From assembly GCA_023955225.1 (NCBI GenBank), contig JAGSGJ010000051.1:1-10719 (forward strand): a DNA stretch of 10,719 nt, in the 5' to 3' direction. Source of the DNA: Sulfurovum sp. GTDB taxonomy: Bacteria > Campylobacterota > Campylobacteria > Campylobacterales > Sulfurovaceae. The position numbers and the translations under genes were made by a program. Below the pieces are notes generated by a model. The model was given only the letters and a program-made list of their open reading frames with translations. It was not told the DNA's origin and searched no databases. Positions 1 through 6,928 of this stretch are shown piece by piece (the stretch's first letter is position 1; each line of letters opens with the position of its first letter).

Positions 1-47
1 AACAGCAACTCCAAATCGTTGATACATTAATAATCCACTATGAACTA

Positions 48-56
48 TGGTATGAT
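48..56 (+). promoter_or_regulatory. Candidate extended -10 promoter of the four-gene cluster
   Basis: TGG followed by TATGAT forms an extended -10 element. A transcript would start near position 63, giving a leader of about 30 nt that contains the GGAAAG ribosome binding site. No matching -35 hexamer is seen, which is common for sigma-70 promoters of Campylobacterota. This is the only good promoter candidate before the cluster at 95-2535. Confidence 0.45.
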
Positions 57-94
57 TTACAAAGATAATACTTTTAGATCGGAAAGAATTGACG

Positions 95-445
95 ATGAAT
101 TTTAAACAATTAGATGCCTATATACTTGCGAAGCAAGGTGTTACATTTGACTATCCTTTTGATGAAAAAGTACGTGTGTATCGCATCGCTGAAAAAATGT
201 TTGCTTTAACTTCAGAGGATAGACCTGTTTCTGTCAGCTTGAAATGTGATCCTATCTACTCCATCGAACTTCGGTCCCTTTATGAAGGTATCATAGCAGG
301 GTATCATATGAATAAAAAGCATTGGAATACTGTGACGGTAGAAGAATCTGATGTCGATGAGGAAACAGTGAAAGAACTGATAGACCACTCCTATGATCTA
401 GTGTATGAGAAGTTGACAAAGAAACAGAAAATGTTACTTGGTTAA
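95..445 (+). CDS. MmcQ/YjbR family protein
   Basis: This 116-residue protein belongs to the MmcQ/YjbR (DUF419) family. The family has a small alpha/beta fold that has been compared with double-wing DNA-binding proteins, but its biochemical role is not firmly known. Family hallmarks seen here are an N-terminal helix followed by GVTFDYPF, the KMFAL strand, SLKCDP near the middle, the conserved GYHMNKKHWNTV block and LIDHSYDLV near the C-terminus. The length is normal and complete. I chose the ATG at 95 because GGAAAG (81-86) lies 8 nt before it. An in-frame TTG at 89 is possible but sits only 2 nt from that site. The gene ends 2 nt before the alkyltransferase gene, suggesting co-transcription and translational coupling. 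A nucleic-acid role is suggested only by the fold and this neighbour. Confidence 0.9.
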   Translation: MNFKQLDAYILAKQGVTFDYPFDEKVRVYRIAEKMFALTSEDRPVSVSLKCDPIYSIELRSLYEGIIAGYHMNKKHWNTVTVEESDVDEETVKELIDHSYDLVYEKLTKKQKMLLG

Positions 446-447
446 AG

Positions 448-963
448 ATGAATAAGATCAGTATACAATACTTCAAAACACCTGTCGGAGAAATGATCTT
501 AGGATCATACGACAATAAACTCTGCATGGCAGACTGGCGATACAGAAAGAACAGAGAGAGTATAGACAAGCGTGTACAAAAGGGTCTTAATGCTACTTTT
601 GTAGAAGGAGAGAGCTCTGTGTTGAAGTTCGCAAAAGAAGAGCTTGAAGCGTATTTTAAAGGCTTGCGTATAACATTTGATATTCCTTTGTTACTGGTTG
701 GTACTGAGTTTCAAAAATCTGTATGGCAAGGACTTCTTCAACTCCCTTTTGGAGCAACCGCTTCTTATAGGGAATTGGCTCAAAATATTGATAACAAAAC
801 AGCTGTAAGAGCTGTAGCCTCTGCCACTGGTGCCAATGCCATTTCTATTTTCATTCCTTGTCATCGTATCATCGGTTCTGATGGCTCTTTGACAGGTTAT
901 ACTGGTGGCTTGGAAGCGAAGAAGAAGCTATTGGCACTTGAGAAAAATATGTTTACGATATAA
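448..963 (+). CDS. ogt: Methylated-DNA--[protein]-cysteine S-methyltransferase (Ogt/MGMT type)
   Basis: This suicide DNA-repair protein removes alkyl groups from O6-alkylguanine (and O4-alkylthymine in some relatives) by transferring them to its own cysteine. The 171-residue length matches stand-alone Ogt-type enzymes. Residues 1 to about 85 form the variable N-terminal ribonuclease-like domain. From about residue 86 comes the conserved DNA-binding domain: GTEFQKSVWQGLLQLPFG, then TASYRELA, the helix-turn-helix region with AVRAVASATGANA, and the active-site PCHR with Cys138. GYTGGLEAKKKLLALE closes the C-terminus. No Ada-type N-terminal zinc/regulatory domain is present, so this is the constitutive repair form rather than Ada. 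It starts 2 nt after the MmcQ/YjbR stop without a strong Shine-Dalgarno, so translation probably depends on coupling. The symbol ogt reflects domain type, not an orthology test. Confidence 0.96.
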   Translation: MNKISIQYFKTPVGEMILGSYDNKLCMADWRYRKNRESIDKRVQKGLNATFVEGESSVLKFAKEELEAYFKGLRITFDIPLLLVGTEFQKSVWQGLLQLPFGATASYRELAQNIDNKTAVRAVASATGANAISIFIPCHRIIGSDGSLTGYTGGLEAKKKLLALEKNMFTI

Positions 964-991
964 TCATTTTATATTTTTTAAGTAGGTAAAA

Positions 992-1597
992 ATGGAAAAG
1001 AAAAACTTTTTTGAATCAGTGTATGAAAATGCAAACCATGATGATCTCTCTACTATCCCATGGGCTACACTTGCCCCGAATGTGTATCTGGAAAAACACT
1101 TAAGCATACAAGAATCTGTCTCAGATAAAAAGGCACTTGTCATTGGCTGTGGGTTAGGTGATGATGCGCTGATCTTGGAAAAGCATGGCTATGAGGTAGA
1201 GGCTCTAGATATCTCTCCTTCAGCTATAGCACTGGCCAAGAAGCGGCATCCTAATAGCAAGGTGGATTTTCATGTAGGTGATATTTATAATATGCCTGAA
1301 TCTTCTATCGGAAAATATGACTTTGTCTATGAAGGGCTTACGATCCAGTCATTACCTCCGGCAGATAGAGAAAAATTGGTGGGTATCATCGTTTCTCTTG
1401 TTGCTCATGATGGAGAACTGTTGGTCTATGCACATACACAAGATGATGCAGACGATTATGGTGGACCACCATGGCCGTTGTATGAAGATGAGTTTATGCT
1501 TTTTGAAAAAGAGGGTTTAGAGAAAGTCTCTACTGATAAAGAAGATGAAAGTAAACCTGTAGCACCTTATAAATGTTGTGCTCTGTATAGAAAATAG
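992..1597 (+). CDS. Class I SAM-dependent methyltransferase (TPMT/TehB-like)
   Basis: This 201-residue protein has a Rossmann-type methyltransferase fold. Motif I is ALVIGCGLGDDA, with the glycine-rich loop at residues 52-57. The acidic residue that would bind the SAM ribose is Asp73 in EALDIS, and GDIYNMP follows as the adenine-contacting segment. The N-terminus has an IPWATLAPN stretch resembling the PW motif of thiopurine methyltransferase-like enzymes, and GGPPWPL near residue 160 recalls related small-molecule methyltransferases. It lacks the NPPY/DPPY motif of most DNA N-methyltransferases, so a small-molecule substrate (thiol, oxyanion or xenobiotic) is more likely than DNA, but the substrate cannot be read from the sequence. 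AGTAGG (981-986) upstream of the ATG is a weak ribosome binding site. It is the third gene of the + strand cluster, 28 nt after ogt and 8 nt before the hydrolase. Confidence 0.88.
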   Translation: MEKKNFFESVYENANHDDLSTIPWATLAPNVYLEKHLSIQESVSDKKALVIGCGLGDDALILEKHGYEVEALDISPSAIALAKKRHPNSKVDFHVGDIYNMPESSIGKYDFVYEGLTIQSLPPADREKLVGIIVSLVAHDGELLVYAHTQDDADDYGGPPWPLYEDEFMLFEKEGLEKVSTDKEDESKPVAPYKCCALYRK

Positions 1598-1605
1598 GAT
1601 CAACC

Positions 1606-2535
1606 ATGTCAATACAAACAATCATTATTATCATATTAGTCGGAGTACTGAGTTTTACTACGGGTAGCTCAAAAAAAGTATATGATACGGTGATGATGTA
1701 TGAACGTTACAGCACAGGGTTGGAGAAAAAGTCTATCACTTTGGATTTTGGAGAGATCGTTTATCTTGAAAATAATGTGAAGAGTAATGCTACGCTAGTG
1801 TTCCTTCATGGATTTGGAGGAAATAAGGACACATGGGTTAGAACAATAGCTGAGTGGGATGACAGATATCATGTCATTGTGATTGATCTGCCTGGACATG
1901 GGGAAAGTGTTTCTAAGAATACTTTAGGTTATACGATTACAGATCAAGCAGAAAGATTACATACATTTTTAGAAGCTACAAAAATTAAGAACTTTTATCT
2001 ATTCGGACATTCTATGGGAGGAGCCATTGCTTTACGCTATGCAGGAAGTCATGCAGAAAATCTCAAAGCGCTCATTCTTATTGATGCTATGGGACTGGAA
2101 CAAACAAAAAGTGACGGAGTCAAACTGGTAGAAAGGTCTGATAAAAACCCACTCTATGATGTCTGTACAGAAGAAAGACTGAAAACACTTTTAAACTATT
2201 CTATGTATAAACCTCCCTATATCCCTGATATCATCAAAGATGCGCTTCTTCAGGAGAAGTGTTCAAGACGTGATTTAGAAAAAGTACTCTATGACGATAT
2301 GTATAAAGACGTTTGTTGTTTAAATGATATCGCAAAAAGGATTCATATTCCAACACTCATACTATGGGGAGACAAAGATAGGATGACACATGTAGATAAT
2401 GCGACACTCTTTCATGATACCATTAAGGGAAGTAAACTGGTTATATTTAAAGAAATAGGACACGTTCCGATACTTGAAGATTCTGAAAAAACGGCTGATG
2501 CGATTGATAAATTTATCAAACAAATGGAGAAATAG
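1606..2535 (+). CDS. Membrane-anchored alpha/beta hydrolase
   Basis: This 309-residue protein has a complete alpha/beta hydrolase domain behind an N-terminal hydrophobic segment (about residues 4-19) that could be an uncleaved anchor or a signal peptide. No lipobox cysteine is visible. The oxyanion-hole region is FLHGFGG (around residue 68), followed by DLPGHGES and the nucleophile elbow GHSMGG with Ser136. The probable acid is Asp258 in LWGDKD, and the base is His286 in GHVPILE, so the triad is intact. The family includes lipases, esterases, meta-cleavage-product hydrolases and haloperoxidase-like enzymes, and the substrate is not predictable here. It follows the methyltransferase by 8 nt, with AGGAT upstream of the ATG as the probable ribosome binding site. 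It is the last gene of the cluster and runs convergently into hrpB with an 18-nt gap, with no obvious terminator hairpin between them. Confidence 0.92.
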   Translation: MSIQTIIIIILVGVLSFTTGSSKKVYDTVMMYERYSTGLEKKSITLDFGEIVYLENNVKSNATLVFLHGFGGNKDTWVRTIAEWDDRYHVIVIDLPGHGESVSKNTLGYTITDQAERLHTFLEATKIKNFYLFGHSMGGAIALRYAGSHAENLKALILIDAMGLEQTKSDGVKLVERSDKNPLYDVCTEERLKTLLNYSMYKPPYIPDIIKDALLQEKCSRRDLEKVLYDDMYKDVCCLNDIAKRIHIPTLILWGDKDRMTHVDNATLFHDTIKGSKLVIFKEIGHVPILEDSEKTADAIDKFIKQMEK

Positions 2536-2553
2536 TTAAGGTTAAGAGCTTCC

Positions 2554-5043
2554 CTACATATGCTTCTTAGTCTTAGAAGTAGCTATAGCGGTGAGTGGAT
2601 CGTCTGGCCAGTAATGCCTTTTGTATTTGCCTCTTAACTCTTTTTTTACTTCCTCGTACGTATTGTTCCAAAAGTTCTCTAGGTCTTGTGTGACTTGCAT
2701 AGGGCGTGAGGCTGGAGAAAGTAAGTGGATCATCAGTTTAACTTTTCCTCCCAGTACCGTAGGTGTACTTTTGGTTCCAAACATCTCTTGGAGTCGTACC
2801 GCTAAGACGGGTTGCTCTATGTTAGTGTAATCTATGGCAATGTGTGAGCCACTGGCTACTTTTAACTTAGTAGGTGCAAGGGTGTCTAAAAGTTTTGTCT
2901 GTTCAAAACTCATTTGCCCTAAAAGGATGTTGTAAAAGTCTAAATTTTGACATGCTCTTAGTGTAGTAATACCTGAGAGGTAAGGCGCTAGCCATTCATC
3001 CATGTTTTCTAAAAGAGTGTCGTCAGAAAAGTCTGGAAATCCCACTTGGTGTGCATTGACAAAGTTTACTCTTTGTCTAAGTAAGAGGGCTTCTTTACTC
3101 CAGTTTAAAACACCTAGTCCAAGCTCTCCCAATGCTTCAAGAAGTACATCCAGTACTTCTTCATTTGATGTATTCATTCGTTGTGTTTCTCGTAAAGGTA
3201 GGGCACCTAAACGTTGAACTCTACGAACTTCAACTCTTTGCTGCTCATCGTTCCAATCGACTTCGTCACTTTGTTGTATCTGTGCTTGGAGGTGTTCTTC
3301 TATTTGTGTTTGTGTGACTTCTATGGCTTTATAGATGGTAGCATCTTTGCTGCGGGCATCCAAATCAGATATAACTAAAAAACGGGCATGAAAAAGTTCA
3401 TCACTTTTATGTAATGATGCACCTTTTGCGTTAGAGAGTAGGTAGCTGTTGTTTTTTTCATAACGTTGTTTTGCTATGCGGTCAGGGTAGGCAAAGGCCA
3501 TGAGTATACCAAGCATCTCTAGATCTATGGTTTCTTTTTGTACTTTTTCTATGCGTTTGGCATTGGCAAGTAAGTACTGGCATTGTTTGAGGTTGATAAA
3601 CTGTGTATCTACAGCTACTTTCCTGGCAACATCATGCAGTACAGAGACACGCTCACGCATGTCTGATGAACCAAAAGCATTACGGTAGATGTCTTTTTCT
3701 GAAACCAAAACTGCTAACAGGGAAGCTTCATACGCAAGGCCCAGTGTTTGAGCCTTTAGCATCATGTGTGCCAGTCTCGGGTGAAGTCCATAACGACTCA
3801 TCGCTATACCATGCGTTGTTATGTCTTCTTTTTCATCTAGAGCACCTAGCTGTTGCAGAAGCTTCTTGGCATGGTTTATGGCAGAACTGGGAGGACTGTC
3901 CATCCATGACAGTGTGTCTATCTCATCATTACCCCAGCATGCCAGTTCTAAAACCATTTGGCTAAGGTCGGCTAAGAGTATCTCAGGGACATCGTGTTTT
4001 AAAAGTATCTTGGACTTGTGCCAAAGGTGGTACGCTTTACCCTCTGACAAACGACCAGCTCGTCCCGCTCTTTGGGTGGCAGAATCTTGAGAGATGAAGT
4101 TACTTTCAAGCTTATTCATCCCTGAAAAAGGGTTGAAAGTAGAGACATTTTGAAGCCCAGAGTCCACCACTACCGTAATGCCCTCTATGGTCAAAGAGGT
4201 TTGGGCGATGTTGGTACTAAGTACCACCTTTCTAAAGCCTTTAGGTGGTGCATTTATGGCTCTGTCTTGTGCTTCTTTGCTAAGGTTACCATAGAGTGTT
4301 GAGACAAAAACATCTTTGGGTTTAGTGTTGTTAAGAAGCTTTTCCACTGCCTTTATCTCTCTTACCCCTGCTAGAAAAACAAGTATGTTCCCTTCTTCTT
4401 TTTGTAAAATACCGTGTAGAAGCGTATGTACAAAAGAGGGTAGTTCTTTTTTGTTTGGTTGAGGTGTATGGGTGGGTAGATAGATGCTGTCTACAGGAAA
4501 AGCACGTCCCTCACTTTGCACAATAGGGGCATGATCCAATAGTTCTGAGATGGCAGAAGTATTCAGTGTCGCAGACATGATGAGTATCTTCAAGTCCTCT
4601 CGTAAAACTGCCTGGGACTCTAGAGCCAAAGCCAAAGACAAGTCCGCATGTAAAGAACGTTCATGAAACTCATCGAAGATGATGAGAGCCACATCTTCCA
4701 AGCTGGGGTCATGTTGCAGTTTACGCGTTAAAATACCCTCAGTAATGATGAGTATCTGTGTCTCTTTACTTTGTACAGATTCCATTTTTATCTGGTACCC
4801 GATACGTTTACCTACTTTTTCACCTAGAAGTTCAGCCATACGGGCAGCAGAAGAACGCACAGCCAAGCGACGCGGTTCAAGCATGATGATCTTCTTACCT
4901 TTTAGCCATGGTTCATCTAGCAGTGCTAAAGGAAGTGCCGTTGTTTTCCCTGCACCTGGTGGTGCTTGTAGTACTAAACGGTTATTGTTTAGAAGTTTCT
5001 CTTTAACTTCAGGTATGACTTGGGTGATGGGTAGGGTTTTCAT
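2554..5043 (-). CDS. hrpB: ATP-dependent helicase HrpB (DExH-box, superfamily 2)
   Basis: This 829-residue protein matches the usual length of HrpB, an SF2 helicase of the DEAH/RHA group whose cellular role in most bacteria is unclear. In order it shows Walker A APPGAGKTT (GAGKT at residues 30-34), motif Ia EPRRLAVRS, TEGIL, the DEFH box at 124-127 followed by ERSLHADL, SAT in motif III, LVFLAGVREI in motif IV, STNIAQTSLTI in motif V and QRAGRAGR in motif VI. The C-terminal HrpB domain is complete, ending with SRPMQVTQDLENFW and GKYKRHYWPDDP. I chose the ATG at 5043. An in-frame GTG at 5064 would add seven residues but places a perfect TATAAT inside the coding region. The ATG lies exactly 6 nt after that TATAAT and has no well-placed Shine-Dalgarno, suggesting a leaderless mRNA. 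The gene is divergent from the Pif1-like helicase gene. Confidence 0.96.
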   Translation of the reverse strand: MKTLPITQVIPEVKEKLLNNNRLVLQAPPGAGKTTALPLALLDEPWLKGKKIIMLEPRRLAVRSSAARMAELLGEKVGKRIGYQIKMESVQSKETQILIITEGILTRKLQHDPSLEDVALIIFDEFHERSLHADLSLALALESQAVLREDLKILIMSATLNTSAISELLDHAPIVQSEGRAFPVDSIYLPTHTPQPNKKELPSFVHTLLHGILQKEEGNILVFLAGVREIKAVEKLLNNTKPKDVFVSTLYGNLSKEAQDRAINAPPKGFRKVVLSTNIAQTSLTIEGITVVVDSGLQNVSTFNPFSGMNKLESNFISQDSATQRAGRAGRLSEGKAYHLWHKSKILLKHDVPEILLADLSQMVLELACWGNDEIDTLSWMDSPPSSAINHAKKLLQQLGALDEKEDITTHGIAMSRYGLHPRLAHMMLKAQTLGLAYEASLLAVLVSEKDIYRNAFGSSDMRERVSVLHDVARKVAVDTQFINLKQCQYLLANAKRIEKVQKETIDLEMLGILMAFAYPDRIAKQRYEKNNSYLLSNAKGASLHKSDELFHARFLVISDLDARSKDATIYKAIEVTQTQIEEHLQAQIQQSDEVDWNDEQQRVEVRRVQRLGALPLRETQRMNTSNEEVLDVLLEALGELGLGVLNWSKEALLLRQRVNFVNAHQVGFPDFSDDTLLENMDEWLAPYLSGITTLRACQNLDFYNILLGQMSFEQTKLLDTLAPTKLKVASGSHIAIDYTNIEQPVLAVRLQEMFGTKSTPTVLGGKVKLMIHLLSPASRPMQVTQDLENFWNNTYEEVKKELRGKYKRHYWPDDPLTAIATSKTKKHM

Positions 5044-5049
5044 GTTAGG

Positions 5050-5057
5050 ATTATACC
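5050..5057 (-). promoter_or_regulatory. -10 box of hrpB, placed for a leaderless transcript
   Basis: Read on the minus strand, GGTATAAT is followed by six bases (CCTAAC) and then the hrpB ATG at 5043. A start seven bases after a -10 box would fall on the A of the ATG. The perfect TATAAT supports a real promoter. AAGG lies 12 nt before the ATG, too far for a normal ribosome binding site. No convincing -35 hexamer at 16-18 bp spacing is present. TTGCAT occurs, but only 14 bp upstream. Confidence 0.6.
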
Positions 5058-5070
5058 TTAACACGAGTTA

Positions 5071-5147
5071 TGCAATAGAATCACAGAACTGGTATGTATC
5101 ATTGCATCGAGGGTATTTATGAGAAAATCACAGATAACCGGGGTATG
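5071..5147. repeat. Short direct and inverted repeats in the divergent hrpB/pif1-like promoter region
   Basis: ATCACAGA occurs at 5080-5087 and again at 5127-5134. Each copy is followed within about 15 bases by a GG-TATG motif (5091-5095 and 5141-5147). In addition TGCAAT (5071-5076) and ATTGCA (5101-5106) form an inverted pair. These could be operator half-sites shared by the two helicase genes, but eight-base repeats in 166 bp are weak evidence and no known regulator motif is recognised. Confidence 0.35.
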
Positions 5148-5195
5148 ACTGTACTGACATTTTCATAAGGTGTTCTTGGATATTTGCACCCATAC

Positions 5196-5203
5196 GCTAC
5201 AAT
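5196..5203 (+). promoter_or_regulatory. -10 box of the Pif1-like gene, placed for a leaderless transcript
   Basis: GCTACAAT is followed by six bases (GCTCCC) and then the ATG at 5210. No purine-rich Shine-Dalgarno lies in the 20 bases before the start. TTGGAT at 5176-5181 is a poor -35 candidate with a 16-bp spacer. The arrangement mirrors that of hrpB on the other strand. Confidence 0.55.
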
Positions 5204-5209
5204 GCTCCC

Positions 5210-6928
5210 ATGAAACAAAACACAGCATTAGACATACTAAAATCAGGCAAAAATGTATTTATCACCGGTTCAGCAGGGACAGGAAAGACGTACTTACTTA
5301 ATCTTTATACGCAGTATCTAAAAGAGCGTAGAGTGTACCCGACCATTGTGGCACCTACGGGGATTGCCGCGTCACATTTGGGTGGGCAGACGATACATTC
5401 ATTTTTTGCTTTGGGCATACGTGACAGCATAGATGAAGGGTATGTTGATTTTTTGCTAGACAAAAAGTACCTAAAATCTCGTTTTTCTAAACTCAAACTT
5501 CTCATTATCGATGAAGTCTCTATGATCTCACCCGAGATATTTTCTTCTATGGATCTCATCCTGCGTGGTTTTAAAGGTACAGATGCTCCTTTTGGTGGAG
5601 TGCAAGTAGTAATATCGGGAGATTTCTTTCAGTTACCTCCTGTGTCCAAAGTACCTAAAGAGAAGCGTTTTGCATGGCAGTCTCCTGCATGGAAAGCACT
5701 GGACTTGCATACCTGTTACCTGCAAGAGAAGTTTAGACAAGATGATGAAAGACTCATCGGCATACTTGATGACATACGTTCGGGTGAAATCTCGGCTTCA
5801 TCCGAAGAGTTACTGGCAAGCAGACATGAAAAAGAACTGAGCATCACCACCCCTACCAAACTTTATACCCATAACGTAGATGTAGACCGCATAAATAAAG
5901 AGGAGTTAGATAAGCTCGAAGGTGAGCCTAAACTTTTTGTATGTGACCATAAAGGAAGTGAAAAGAACATAGAGAAGATCTTCAAATCTTCTTTGGTTTT
6001 AGAAGAGTTGGCGCTTAAAAAGGGTGCCGTTGTCATCTTCATAAAAAACAATGTAGAAGAAGGGTATGTTAACGGTACTACAGGAACGGTACTCAGCTTC
6101 AGCCCCATAGACAACATGCCCATTGTACGAACAACAGAGGGCAATAAAATAAAGTTGGAACCCGAAGACTGGTCACTTGAAAATGACAGTGGTAAGGTGA
6201 CTGCAACTGTCTCACAAGTACCTTTACGTTTGGCATGGGCCATTACTATACATAAGTCACAAGGTATGACACTGGATGCCGCAGAGATAGACCTTTCTAA
6301 AACCTTTGAAACGGGGCAGGGGTATGTGGCACTTTCACGTATCAGAAACATAGAAGGTTTACGGCTTATGGGTTTAAACCCCATGGCTTTGCGTGTAGAC
6401 CCTCTCATATTGCATATAGATGAACGCATTAAAATGGCATCTAAGAAGGCCGCTGACAGCATAGAAGCATTGACAAAAGAGAGCTTAGAAAATCTTTTTG
6501 AAACTCATATCTCACAGCTTGGTGGCATTGTAAGCAAAGAGAAGATAGATGAAGAGAGACAAAACATCAAAGAGGGTAAGCCCTCACACTCTGCGTATGT
6601 CACACCTACGTATACAAAGACAAAAAACCTCATAGAAAAGTCAGATACTCTGGTAAAATTAGCCATCAATAGAGGTTTGGGTAAAAGTACCATTGTGCAG
6701 CATCTTGCGCGTATCAAAGAGGAAAACCCTGAAATAGATATTAATAAATATAAACCTAAGGATGAACTTTTTGAACGTGTAGATGATGCAGTGTTAAAGC
6801 TCAAAACTAAGAACTTGCAAGAGAACTTTTCTGAAGAGGGTGCCTTGCGTTTAAAGCCTGTATTTGAAGCTTTAGATGGAGAAGTGAGTTATGATGACTT
6901 ACGGGTTTGTATGTTGTTTTTAGACTAA
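5210..6928 (+). CDS. Pif1/RecD-like superfamily 1 DNA helicase with C-terminal HTH extension
   Basis: This 572-residue protein is an SF1B helicase of the Pif1 type, expected to translocate 5' to 3' on single-stranded DNA and resolve structured DNA or replication barriers. Motif I is GSAGTGKT (residues 20-27), followed by the Pif1-typical APTGIAASHLGGQTIHSFF region, motif II IIDEVSM with Asp101-Glu102, motif III GDFFQLPPV, GTTGTVLSF, motif V TIHKSQG (346-352) and motif VI GYVALSR with Arg377. From about residue 470 there is an extension with LAINRGLGKSTIVQHLARI, which resembles the HTH_40 helix-turn-helix found at the C-terminus of some RecQ and Pif1-like proteins and could help bind DNA. No ribosome binding site precedes the ATG, which lies 6 nt after a -10 box. 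Its stop overlaps the MFS transporter stop. The call as a Pif1-like helicase is secure. The cellular role is inferred from the family. Confidence 0.93.
   Translation: MKQNTALDILKSGKNVFITGSAGTGKTYLLNLYTQYLKERRVYPTIVAPTGIAASHLGGQTIHSFFALGIRDSIDEGYVDFLLDKKYLKSRFSKLKLLIIDEVSMISPEIFSSMDLILRGFKGTDAPFGGVQVVISGDFFQLPPVSKVPKEKRFAWQSPAWKALDLHTCYLQEKFRQDDERLIGILDDIRSGEISASSEELLASRHEKELSITTPTKLYTHNVDVDRINKEELDKLEGEPKLFVCDHKGSEKNIEKIFKSSLVLEELALKKGAVVIFIKNNVEEGYVNGTTGTVLSFSPIDNMPIVRTTEGNKIKLEPEDWSLENDSGKVTATVSQVPLRLAWAITIHKSQGMTLDAAEIDLSKTFETGQGYVALSRIRNIEGLRLMGLNPMALRVDPLILHIDERIKMASKKAADSIEALTKESLENLFETHISQLGGIVSKEKIDEERQNIKEGKPSHSAYVTPTYTKTKNLIEKSDTLVKLAINRGLGKSTIVQHLARIKEENPEIDINKYKPKDELFERVDDAVLKLKTKNLQENFSEEGALRLKPVFEALDGEVSYDDLRVCMLFLD

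Noticed and set aside
2536..2580. Hairpin CTTCT-loop-AGAAG near the hydrolase/hrpB junction as a terminator
   Set aside because: The stem is only five base pairs, lies inside the hrpB coding sequence and is not followed by a T-run on either strand.
5043..5064. GTG at 5064 as the hrpB start
   Set aside because: It would put a perfect TATAAT box inside the gene, has no ribosome binding site, and the seven extra residues are not part of the HrpB fold. The ATG at 5043 fits better.
4679..5122. 147-codon open frame on the plus strand
   Set aside because: It is antisense to the Walker A and DEFH region of hrpB and has no ribosome binding site or family similarity.
5863..6462. 199-codon open frame on the minus strand
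   Set aside because: It is antisense to conserved helicase motifs of the Pif1-like gene, and its product is Ser/Met-rich with no recognisable domain.
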